A stretch of 64,000 nucleotides of DNA. Source: Flaccisagitta enflata (Eukaryota > Chaetognatha > Sagittoidea > Aphragmophora). Every line of letters begins with the position of its first letter. Position 1 is the stretch's first letter. Made by a program: the position numbers and the translations under genes. Shown piece after piece: positions 9,937 through 21,081 of this stretch. Location of the stretch: the NCBI GenBank assembly GCA_965153355.1, contig OZ231127.1:49848001-49912000 (forward strand), read 5' to 3'. The notes under the pieces were generated by a model. It worked only from the letters and a program-made list of their open reading frames with translations. It was not told the DNA's origin and searched no databases.

Positions 9937-10740
9937 AATTGAATAACTATAGCAAAAAAAAAAAAAAAACGGGACAACTTTTTTTGCTGATTTTTGCTGA
10001 ACTGAAAACTAAAACCATAAAAAATCCATGACCGTTTGAAAGCTCTGCAAAAGATCTTTCAAATGCGACATTGCTGGTCATTCTAGCTTTATTCGTTTAA
10101 AAATGGCACAAGAATAAATGAAAACATTGCCATATTCATTTCTGCAATCCCATGTGTAAAGTAGCAAGCCGCTGGGAGAGTCTAAAAGGGGTATTACCCT
10201 GCACTTTTCAATAGTTTTAGAAAAAGTTGATCTTTTGAATTTTTTTTTCTTGAGCTTAAGTGGAAAAGCATAAACGATTTCTAACAAAAGGAACCACAAG
10301 ACAACTACTCCCTTCCTCAATATTTCATCAGTTTGAATTGAATTTTAAAGGTTTTGAAAATAAGTAGTTCACTTTGACGAGCTCTAACTTCTTAACGGTT
10401 TGAGATACAGACCTGGGATTGGTCTAGAATGAAAGAAAATTTGAAAATCTTTTAAATCATTTTAAAGAAAAAAGTCAAATAGTCTTTTTTTTATCTTTTT
10501 TCATAAACTGACAATAACGTTCAACTTTTTCAACTTTACTTTTACACTCATGACCATCTATTCTTTATTCTTAAGTCATTTCTAAACGAATAAAGCTAAG
10601 ACAACCAGCATGGTCTCATTTTAAAGATCTTTTGCAGACCTTTCAAACGTTCATGGATTTTGCTATGTTTTTCCTATTTCATGAATATCAAACACTATAA
10701 AACCTTTTGTCCCATTTTTATTTTTGCTATAGTTAATCTC
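9937..10740. mobile_element. Foldback element with long inverted arms
   Basis: The left arm (about 9937-10105: AACTATAGCAAAAA, AAATCCATGA, CGTTTGAAAG, TCTGCAAAAGATCTTT, AGCTTTATTCGTTTA) recurs inverted at about 10575-10740. The centre contains CGGTTTGAGATACAGACC and GGTCTAGAATGAAAG, also seen at 15.5-15.9 kb and 62.2-62.5 kb. There is no transposase; target duplications are not clear. Confidence 0.65.
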
Positions 10741-11133
10741 CCGAAAAAGGGTCTAATACACTTGTTCCCGCCATCTCCTTGCAAGACAAACAAGGGGTGC
10801 CAGGGCAAGGATATGGAGTTGAAATGGGAGATAGAGAACCCATGCAGCCCCAAATAGGGCCCAAAAAGCTCAAAAATTGAATTGAAGATGTTTGAAATGA
10901 GCAATATTCTTTTTTTCTGTTCAGTGGTACCTTAGCACTACATTTACTGATCAGTCCTTTTCTGCAAGTGTTGGGATGCGTTTCTAAGAGGCTATCGTAT
11001 GGCCTTGAAACTGCAAAAATTGGATTCTTCATGCAATTTTGTGCAGGAATGACTTTTTTGAACACCTTCAAAGATTTTTTTTTTACCAGCTTTCTCAAAT
11101 CTTACGTGTCAAGGGTAAGAACAAGTATGAGAA

Positions 11134-11280
11134 CAGGTCAACCAAGGGCAATATGTGGTCAGCGATACCCGTTGCCCTGCTTCTCATGATTGTGAATTTG
11201 AGTGAGGGGAAGCAGGGCAGCGGCCCCAAAGGGGACTTTCATTGGTCCATCCGTTTGTTCATTCTTCCGTCAGGAGGAGT
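11134..11280 (+). mobile_element. Truncated family D element
   Basis: It has the AGGTCAACCAAGGGC start, the GTGGTCAGCGATACCCG and GTTGCCCTGC segment, and GGGCAGCGGCCCCAAAGGGG. The second terminus and array are absent. The preceding stretch 10741-11133 shows no gene. Confidence 0.65.
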
Positions 11281-11498
11281 TAAGAAATTGTTGGATTGTA
11301 TTGATCATCAGGTTGATGACCTGATTAATAGGTGACTTATATGGTTGGTCCAAATAATTACAACATCGACTCTTATTGGTCACTTCATGTTTTTAATACA
11401 ATTTACTGAAAATTTTTAACTGTATACCTGTTGACATCATAACTGATTCCAAAATAAAGTAGGAAATTTTACAAAATGTAATGCAAGCCTCTCAGTTA

Positions 11499-11658
11499 TG
11501 ACAAAGCCAGATATGCAGCAGGACTGTCACAGATGGCTGGGCAGGGGCAGTAATGCAAAAACCGCTAGCAATTCAAAAATGTGACCAATGGACGGACTGA
11601 TGAACCTATGGACCGACTGGCAGGGCATGGTGTACAGTTGCGTGTCCGCGACTAAAAA
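11499..11658 (-). mobile_element. Family A element
   Basis: A diverged non-hairpin end is followed by GGCTGGGCAGGGGCAGTAAT and AAAAACCGCTAGCAATTC, a weak tetranucleotide tract, and the terminal hairpin AGTTGCG-TGTC-CGCGACT (one G-T wobble) plus AAAAA. A forward fragment of the same family follows at about 11690-11770. Confidence 0.7.
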
Positions 11659-12029
11659 GGCATGCCTGCACTTTAGAACCACTGAAAAAAAATCGATTCT
11701 AAGGATTTTTGGCCATTTTGAGTCTTTTGGGCTATACTGCCCCTGCCCGAATGCCCCTAGGACCCTCTAAATCCTATCTCTTGCATCCCTGCTACTACTC
11801 TACAAGGGGTAAGTCATGGAAAATTGAATTTGGCCCTTTTGCCGGCAATCAATCAACTAAAGAAAAGGCACCAAAGAAAAATGAGCTGCTGAAGGGGGGG
11901 GGGGGGTTGGCACGACCACAGTTCTTCTTACTCTGTGGCCCTAAAACTTAATAGAATTTCCTTGTACATGTCCCTGAACGCCTCACTGATACAAGCAAGA
12001 CTGATTTCCGAGATCGTGGTTCTTCGTCC

Positions 12030-12164
12030 AACCTAATGAGCATTAATACAAAAATCGCCCAAAAACGCAAAAAAGAGTAAAACGTGACCAACCGACCAAC
12101 CGACCGGCCGACCGACGGACAAAGCGGGATGTAGACTGTAGAGTCGCGTAGCACGCGACTAAAA
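12030..12164 (-). mobile_element. Family A element, hairpin end
   Basis: A GACCAACCGACCGGCC tract leads to GTAGAGTCGCG and a perfect 8-bp hairpin at 12142-12160 (arms AGTCGCGT and ACGCGACT, loop AGC). Just upstream, 11970-12048 is an inverted match to 9745-9810, marking another shared repeat. Confidence 0.7.
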
Positions 12165-12375
12165 CCAGCGATGAGAATTATTGACCAACGAGACCCACTC
12201 CGTGGGTAACAAAACAAGGCCAGATAGGCCAACGATGCGTCCTCTTCTCTTTATATGGGTCTTACTTCATAGTCTTCGTTTCCATGGTCTTACTTGATAT
12301 TTTCTATTTAAACTATTCTACTTTATTCATTCTTGAATAGGTGTTGAAATGACTGCTTTTATTTCAAAGATGCGT

Positions 12376-12540
12376 CTGGTCTTGGTTTATATGGTCTTTC
12401 TTTATACGGTCTTGGTTTATATGGTCTAATTTCATATGGTCTCACTGTATTCGGTCTTACTTTATATGGTCTTACTTTATACGGTCTCACTTTATATGGT
12501 CTACTTTATACGGTCTCACTTTATATGGTCTACTTTATAA
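12376..12540. repeat. GGTCTTACTTTATAT minisatellite
   Basis: Units of about 18-21 bp built from GGTCT, CACTTTATA and TGGTCTACTTTATA, repeated about eight times. Confidence 0.8.
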
Positions 12541-12729
12541 GGTGTAACATGACGACAATGACGATGATGACGACAATGATGACGATGATGATGACGATGA
12601 TGACAATGATGACGCCGATGACAACGACAATGATGAGGACTACAATGACGATGATGAGGACAATGATGATGACGACAAAGACGACGACGATGACGATGAT
12701 GATGGTGATGGTGATGGTGATGATGGTGG

Positions 12730-12785
<56 letters not shown>

Positions 12786-13070
12786 TCAATGATGATTACG
12801 ATGATGATGATGCACTTTTACATCGAAATTATGACGAATTTTGCGATATTGACGAATGCGTAACCGACCAACCAATAAGGTGTAACATGACGACAATGAC
12901 GATGATGACGACAATGATGACAACAATGACGACAATGATGATGACGATGATGACAATGATGACGCCGATGACAACGACAATGATGAGGACTAAGATGACG
13001 ATGATGAGGACGATGATGATGATGACGACGACGACGATGACGATGATGATGGTGATAGTAATGATGGTGG

Positions 13071-13102
<32 letters not shown>

Positions 13103-13237
13103 GTGATGGTGATGATGGTGATGATGGTGATGATGATGATGATGATGTCAATGATGATTACGATGATGATGATGCACTTTTACATCGAAATTATGACGAA
13201 TTTCGCGCTATTGACGAATGCGTAACCGACCAACCAA
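12541..13237. repeat. 338-bp tandem duplication made of (GATGAC)n-type sequence
   Basis: Two copies start GGTGTAACATGACGACAATG at 12541 and 12879. Each runs through GATGAC/GATGGTGATG repeats to a common tail with TTTTACATCGAAATTATGAC and GCGTAACCGACCAACC. The tail and the 3' hairpin at 13273-13290 are family A-like, so the satellite may lie inside an A-type element. Confidence 0.8.
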
Positions 13238-13293
13238 CCAACCGACCGACGGACGGACACGGCCAATTATAGAGATGCGAGGACGCATCTAAA
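13238..13293 (-). mobile_element. Family A terminal segment, AGATGCG hairpin
   Basis: A GACCGACGGACGGACAC tract and TTATAG precede the perfect hairpin AGATGCG-AGGA-CGCATCT at 13273-13290, then AAAAA. Confidence 0.75.
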
Positions 13294-13465
13294 AACATCA
13301 AAATTAAGATCGCGTACAATATCAAAATTCAAAATGATGGATGGATAAGAAAAAAAAAACAGACAATGTTAACGAGATTATTTTCGATTGAAATTTCAAT
13401 TTCTTTTTGCCTCCTTCAACCCCCCCCCCCCCCCACCCCCACCCCTGCCTCATCCGGTTCATCAG

Positions 13466-13676
13466 GTGTATCGAGTCGGTCTCGAAGGCGCTGAAGTGAC
13501 TTTCGTGTGCATTTCGACGGAAAGCGCGGTTTGGATTAAAGTCGTCGACGAAGAAGTCAAATTCCTGACAAATGGCGGCAAAGTTTACGACAAAACCGTC
13601 AACGGCCACAAATACGGCATCGAACAAAAAGGAGAAAGACAATTCTCCCTTTCCATCAGGGAACTCGCGCCCACAG
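13466..13676 (+). CDS. Exon of an immunoglobulin-superfamily protein (Ig-like domain, N-terminal part)
   Basis: The exon encodes strands A to E of an Ig-like fold over 70 codons: a B-strand Cys in EVTFVC, the core Trp in AVWIKV, an intervening KYGIEQ segment and an E-strand pattern ERQFSLSIREL. It is preceded by a long C/T tract ending CATCAG and followed by a donor, CCCACAG/GTAAAT. It ends in phase 1 and joins in frame to 14640-14761, which supplies the missing F-strand Cys. Ig domains of this type occur in cell-surface receptors and adhesion proteins. Signal peptide and upstream exons are not seen, so the protein cannot be named. Base composition is more GC-rich than the flanks. Confidence 0.85.
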
Positions 13677-13908
13677 GTAAATTCGTGAATTTATTAAAGG
13701 ACTGCATGAAAAGAGTATGCGGGAATTAATATGAGGAATGTAGGAAACGATAAGTCGATAACAGCAACAGCATTATTGACCGAAGATGTTTGGAATTTTG
13801 TTGCTTGATCAGCTCACGATATTGTCTTCCTTATCATGCTGCTAGAATTTTAATTTTAAGTGAAATGATGGAACTCGCTGTCGGGTTTATTTGGCAACCT
13901 ACGATTAA

Positions 13909-13990
13909 AATGAATGAATGAATGAATGAATGAATGAATGAATGAATGAATGAATGATTGAATGAATGAATGAATGAATGAATGGATGAA
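13909..13990. repeat. (TGAA)n microsatellite in an intron
   Basis: About 20 AATG/TGAA units with a TGATTG interruption, inside the 963-bp intron between the two Ig exons (13677-14639). The rest of the intron shows no other feature before the CT tract. Confidence 0.9.
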
Positions 13991-14530
13991 TATTATTATC
14001 AAAAGAATGTGTGAAAAATTGATGGAATCAACTTGTAAGAGCAATATCAAAAGAAAATGAAATACCAAACACAATAATATTTTGAATCACTGAGTGAAAA
14101 AAAGGGAGTATCTTCGTTTCTGCACATCTGGTTATGCAAGGAACCTTTGTGAACTGTCACTGAATCTGTTCCACAATCAGAATAAATGAAAAGCAGCGAA
14201 TAGCTAAGGATGGATTTCTTTGCGCAAGCACTTATTGCTACTTTGGTTTGGCAAATCAGAACCTCCAACGTTGGTCGACTCAGAATAATCCGGATATATT
14301 TACCCACCCAAGCGCAAGTTTACCGTTTCTCTTTCGCTGTCGCCTGACTCCCATTCCATATCTCCGTATCTGTTTTAATGTCTGTCTATCTACCTTTCTT
14401 TCTGTCTCTCCATCTGTCTTTCTTTCCCTTCTTTTGTCTCTTCCTATGTTTCTGTTTGTGTCTCTGTCCGTAAATATGGCTGTCTCTCTGGCCCTCATTC
14501 TCTTTGCTCTCTCTCTTTCTCGCTCTCGTT

Positions 14531-14639
<109 letters not shown>

Positions 14640-14761
14640 ACTCTGGTGAATATAAATGCGGCAACGTGTTGACGGTCCACTTGGCGGTCGTGAGCCAACC
14701 CATTTGTACGCCGGAAGTACCAATCCTCACCTTGGGCAGGATCGCCACTTTCTACTGTCAA
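14640..14761 (+). CDS. Exon completing one Ig-like domain and starting a second
   Basis: Spliced from the phase-1 donor of the 13466-13676 exon, the first codon becomes Asp and gives DSGEYKC, the standard F-strand motif with the second disulfide Cys, then strand G (NVLTVHLAV). A new domain begins with SQPICTPEV and reaches TLGRIATFYCQ, whose Cys is the B-strand Cys of the next Ig domain. The exon ends in phase 0 at TGTCAA/GTAAGT. The protein thus has at least two Ig-like domains in tandem. The continuation exon is not found in the next 5 kb, so the following intron is long or the exon is outside what I can recognise. Confidence 0.85.
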
Positions 14762-14793
14762 GTAAGTTATTCATGTCTTTCTAACCCCTTTTC

Positions 14794-14868
14794 TCTCTCT
14801 CGCTCTCGCTCTCGCTCTCGCTCTCGCTCTCGCTCTCGCTCTCGCTCTCGCTCTCGCTCTCGCTCTCG

Positions 14869-14961
<93 letters not shown>

Positions 14962-14977
14962 TCTCTCCCTCTCTTTC
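14794..14977. repeat. (CTCGCT)n then (CT)n microsatellite
   Basis: About 80 bp of the hexamer CTCGCT is followed by about 100 bp of CT, starting 32 bp after the donor of the second Ig exon. Confidence 0.95.
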
Positions 14978-15116
14978 TCTTTGTTGTCCCGGTTCGCCAT
15001 TTTTCATTGTTAGGCAAAAACAATTTCAATAAGAAAGGCAAATTTGATTTCATATATTAACGAGTTTCGTCCGATGTCACCTTAACTTTTGGAACAAGAT
15101 TTTTTTTGTTTTTTTC

Positions 15117-16600
<1,484 letters not shown>

Positions 16601-16609
16601 CGTCCGTCG

Positions 16610-17137
16610 CACCGTGGCTAAAAACCACCCCTGACGCAGACCGGAGACCAACCAACCCCTTAACCAACCTAAACCACCATCACCGTGGCTAAAAACCACC
16701 CCCGCCGCAGACCAGAGACCAACCAACCCCTTAACCAACCTAAACCACCATCACCGTGGCTAAAAACCACCCCCAACGCAGACCAGAGACCAACCAACCC
16801 CTTAACCAACCTAAACCACCATCACCATGGCTAAAAACCACCCCAACGCAGACCGGAGACCAACCAACCCCTTAACCAACCTACATTACCATCACCGTGG
16901 CTAAAAACCGCCCCCGACGCAGACCGGAGACCAACCAACCCCTTAACCAACCTAAACCACCATCACCGTGGCTAAAAACCACCCCCGACGCAGACCGGAG
17001 ACCAACCAACCCCTTAACCAACCTAAACCACCATCACTGTGGCTAAAAACCACCCCCGACGCAGACCGGAGACCAACCAACCCCTTAACCAACCTAAACC
17101 ACCATCACCGTGGCTAAAAAACCACCCCCGACGCGTC
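16610..17137. repeat. 71-bp satellite, about 7.5 copies
   Basis: Units start CACCGTGGCTAAAAACCACC at 16610, 16681, 16752, 16823, 16893, 16964, 17035 and 17106, so the period is 71 bp (70 once). The remainder of each unit reads ACGCAGACCGGAGACC, AACCAACCCC, TTAACCAACC, TAAACCACCAT. Copies differ by only a few bases. Region 17138-17313 holds no further unit. Confidence 0.95.
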
Positions 17138-17313
17138 AGTCCATCCGCTGGTGAGCACGGGTCAAATACTGGAAAAACTAGTGTTTTAGACGTTTTTTGA
17201 GTATGTATGTGTATAGGGGGTGGAGTGTTGGGTGTGGATGGAGGTTCAACGCCCCTGCCCACCTTTCCGCGACGATATTGTGACCCCGCGTCACTTGTTC
17301 ACCGTCAAAACGA

Positions 17314-17690
17314 TCAATCCTGATCTTTTAGTTTTACAACGTCCATCTTTTTTCCGATCAGATCCTTAACTAATACGTACCAGCCGCTATTAACGCATAC
17401 TGTCCTGTTAAGCATATGATTTGCTGTCCCATCAAAGATTCTGTAAATATTTCCATGTTCTATTTGGCAGTTTCGTAACAACTTAACAAGGCATTATTTT
17501 GTTCGGTCCCTTCACATGAGCTCATGTACAACTGTTCTGTACAACGGTACAAATCTAAAAACTCATCCGCAAAACAAACCGACCGGCCGAACTCCATGCA
17601 TGGTGATCCCGTTATACCAGCTTTATCAATCGCGCGCGATTGAGCAATGAACATGAACAATATAATCCAAATAAACCATTTTTTTTTCAT
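17314..17690 (-). pseudogene. Small secreted cysteine-rich protein, apparently frameshifted
   Basis: A 76-codon frame (17690 to 17460) starts with a signal-peptide-like MKKKWFIWIILFMFIAQSRA (basic n-region, hydrophobic core, small residues before the predicted cleavage). The mature part is acidic with five Cys (spacings 7, 10, 8 and 12). The stop at 17460-17462 is followed in another frame by about 44 open codons with protein-like composition, including a further Cys (NRTVCVNSGWYVLV), ending at 17314-17316. This suggests a frameshift, a sequencing indel or an unrecognised short intron. I do not recognise the family. Secretion is inferred from the N-terminus alone. It has no clear neighbour relation. 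Confidence 0.45.
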
Positions 17691-17699
17691 ACCTAGCTT

Positions 17700-19381
17700 T
17701 TATGAAAAACGACATTATAGACCTGCGGATCTACTGACAAATGCTCACCCCGAGTCGCAAGCCCGCGAGTAAAAATGCTCAAGGTTGTGCCGACCTCCTT
17801 ATCTCCATATGGAAAACGAATTAAGGATTTAGCTGCCACCGAGGTTGGCCTGACTGAGTCAACTTTTTGAACTGTCGACGCCACTTAACGTCACCCCTGG
17901 GCTAGTCTGCCGATTGTTTTTGTTTTTAAATTCCGTGTTTTCTCATTTTTATAAATAATCCCTTTCTTAACATAGCATCAAGTATTTTACAGATTAGTTC
18001 CATATCGCGAACGTTTCCACTGTTGCTTTTTTCTCATCTTCAATTTTATCCCCACCTTTTTTCCCCCAAGTATATCTTCCCTAACATGTCTTTATAACTT
18101 AGATTGTCTTTTTTTTTTTGTTGATAATTTCTACTTTCCTAATCTTTTACCGTTCTTGGGTCCCTCAATTTTTTTCCAGTTCACTCTTTCAAACGGCCAC
18201 ATTTTTTTTCAATTGGGCCGGGGACGGAAGGAGAAAAGCAAAGGTGGCTAGAGGCTGATTAAGAAGTAAAGAGGGTTTGAGGACGGGGGAAATGAGAAAG
18301 TGGGGATATTGAGAGGGGCAGTTAAGGCTGGAAGAAGAGAACGAAGAAGGCCAAAGGCGGGGAAGAGTTGAAGTGGGTTTCTGTAAGATATGGTTGTTGC
18401 TTTTGCGATTTCCGATCGTTAATCTTCGTCGATGTTTTGTCTTAGGACACAAATTTACAACAGAGCCTGTCAAAAAAATTTTCCCCACTTTTTATTCATA
18501 AAAGCAATAGTTTTTTTTTCATTTTGAACTTGAAAAAGAAAATATGCATAATAATGCATAATAATGGTTGTTTTTAGGCAGTTTCTCCTATAAACCGGGC
18601 CGGCAAAAATTGAGTGTCTGAATGTGTTAACATTTGAAAAAATAACATAATTTAATGGTAGTTACACCTATCAGCTTGAAATTCTGATTCTAGGCTCAGA
18701 ATTTGATGCTCTTTCAAGTCATACTGAAGAAAATCACTTAAAGTCTTAAACTGTAATTAATTACATGATTTTTTATGAAAAACAGTGTGACATAGTGTGA
18801 CAAGGTGTTAACTCGATAGAACACTTTTTTAAAAAATCATTATCTCTGGCTAAAAATAACATGAAGGTCTGAAATTTTGCATGTAACCTGGGTTATGTCT
18901 TTACTAAGCGGGGGATTTAAAGAAATCTACCATCACACTTAAAAGTATGTTTTTTTGTCTATAGCATATTACTATATCAAAGATGAATATTTTATCATTT
19001 TTGACAAATCAACTATGAGCAAAGTTTTTCCATAGTAAATGACCACCAATCACCATGAAATTGTTGGAGTTTCTTTAGGTTAATTCCGAGTTTCGTCATG
19101 CGCGCAAAAAAACCTGACTCTCCACTATTGAAGAAGTGTCATCGCTTCTTTTGCTTAATTGCATAAGGTCACAAAGGTTGGGTGACATACCTAAGTATCT
19201 GGTGTGCCATACCAAACCATTTTTTGCCACACCGGCTGCCCCTATGGGGTCAGAAACAGGGGTAGAAGGGTCTATTTTGACCTGTCCCGATTTTGTCCCT
19301 GCTAGCAAAATTCAAGTTTAATCAATCAAAAAATGTCAAGGGGGTCATCCAATAGCTTGTAAGCAATCACTATCAATCCAT
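17700..19381. other. Intergenic, nothing recognised
   Basis: Ordinary-complexity AT-rich DNA with short open frames on both strands, none with splice or domain support. GTGTGACATAGTGTGACAAG near 18785 is a local duplication. Confidence 0.5.
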
Positions 19382-20297
19382 TTATAAATTACGCCCACGA
19401 GTTTCAACTGGCACTGTCTATGAGCGTCTATCTGACTGACGACTTGTGGTGAAAGAAAGTTGGCCGATTGGAAAATAGGAAGGCGATCGTCTCGTTTATT
19501 CCATAAAAATTTCAACAACTGAAGAGAGGGGATAAAATGAAAGGGAAAGTGGGCGTTAATGGTGATCAGCAAACGCAAAAGATAACATGAAATCGAGACA
19601 GGACACAATAAAGGACAGAAACAGCACATGACAACATGTTCATCTTCTTCAGAGCCCATGCCACCTGATAATACCTGCCCCTGCCCCGGCCCATCCCATT
19701 AAATTCATCCATATCATCCCCATAGTAAGCTGATCGGGCAAACGATAAAACCATACTAAAATCCGGCGATAAAAATGCAAAATGCAAAAGACAAAAATAA
19801 CAGACCGGAAGACAAGATAAAAACAACGTTACTAAAAGCAAAGACGTTGTCTATAAAACTTACTTTTAGGCCCACTTTCGTTGGTTTCAACCCACAGTCT
19901 GTCGATGTCAAACTAACGTTAATTGTCCGTTCATAAGTTTATCTGCAATAAAAAGATGAGAGATTATTGAAATTAGTAAATTCCAAGGGCACATTCAATC
20001 AATCACGAAAAATCAATCAATCACTTTAGGAAGCAATGCCGTAAATAAAAATAAAAACAATCGATCCAAAATTGGATGACACGAAGACGAGTTACGTATG
20101 TTTGTTTACGTAATAAAAACAAATGGCATAAAATACAAGGCGCAACCATATGGTTACCCATCTAGCCTTCATTATAAGAAATGGCGAGAAACAAAAGACA
20201 CCGGCATTGAATAATAAGAAAAGAGGAAAAGCCAAAAGCACGCAAAAGAAACAAAAGCACACATACTTAACAGACGGACGGACATACATTTCTAACA
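19382..20297 (-). repeat. 3' LTR of the Bel/Pao element
   Basis: It matches 31706-32625 from TTACGCCCACGAGTTTCAAC to the shared end ACATACATTTCTAACA (plus-strand reading). It includes GCAACCATATGGTTACCC and several small indels relative to the other LTR. The outer edge is uncertain by a few tens of bases. Confidence 0.85.
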
Positions 20298-20312
20298 TTC
20301 TGCCCCATTTTT
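20298..20312 (-). promoter_or_regulatory. Candidate polypurine tract
   Basis: On the minus strand AAAAATGGGGCAGAA lies directly before the TGTTAG start of the 3' LTR. This is the expected place for the plus-strand primer, although the tract contains one T and one C. Confidence 0.45.
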
Positions 20313-21081
20313 GGAATTTCACGAATTTCAAAAATCCGACATCCAGTTTCGGTCGGGGAAACCCTACTAAAAACCGATACTACCTTCCTTAAAAAATTTA
20401 CATAGACACAGCCCCCGCCCTCCCCGTCCACCGCCTTCATCCCCACCCTAACTCTCAACAGATCGACGACTGCACGAATGATGATTCCCGTCCGGAAAGG
20501 ATCCACCACCAGCAAATTTTCAACGATCAATGATGACGCGAGGATGGAAACGGACGGCGAGAGGTTGAGCGCCCGTTCTGTAAAGTTAAGGGGAAAGAAG
20601 AGGAGGGACCTTGAGCACTCCAAGCCTGGGATTTGACTTGAGAGTGGAAAATAATAAGTGGGGGCATACTACACAAAGCATATCATACGAAAGTATTACG
20701 TAATGATGACTAAAAAGACCATGTCTAAAACAAACACAACAAAAATGTACATGTTCCAAGGAACAAACAAAACAAGACAAAAATTAAATAAATTACTAAC
20801 TATATGTAAAAACGAATCTGTAAGGTAAAAACAAATTAGTAAGCATCATGGAACGACCACATCACCTGCGCCTTCTCCATTACAGAGACGAGCGGGTCAT
20901 TCCGGGCTCCAACACCTCGTCAATCCGTGGGCGAAAGGCGATGAATGAAGTCGTCAACGGCGACCGCATCGAAAGGCGCAGGTGGTGCCAACCCCGTCTG
21001 AGAATGTATCCTCCCAAAGGGAAGACAAAGAAAGAGAAAGAATAGGGGCAGATTGATTAGTAAAGTTCTTATCGTACAGAT

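Noticed and set aside
12525-13225. Met/Thr/Asp repeat frames at the GATGAC satellite
   Set aside because: Pure simple repeat; open on several frames.
16610-17137. Regularly spaced repeats as a CRISPR array
   Set aside because: The 71-bp units are contiguous and nearly identical, without unique spacers, in a eukaryotic context; this is a satellite.
18189-18488. 99-codon minus-strand frame
   Set aside because: Pro/Ser/Leu-rich without domain, splice or codon support.
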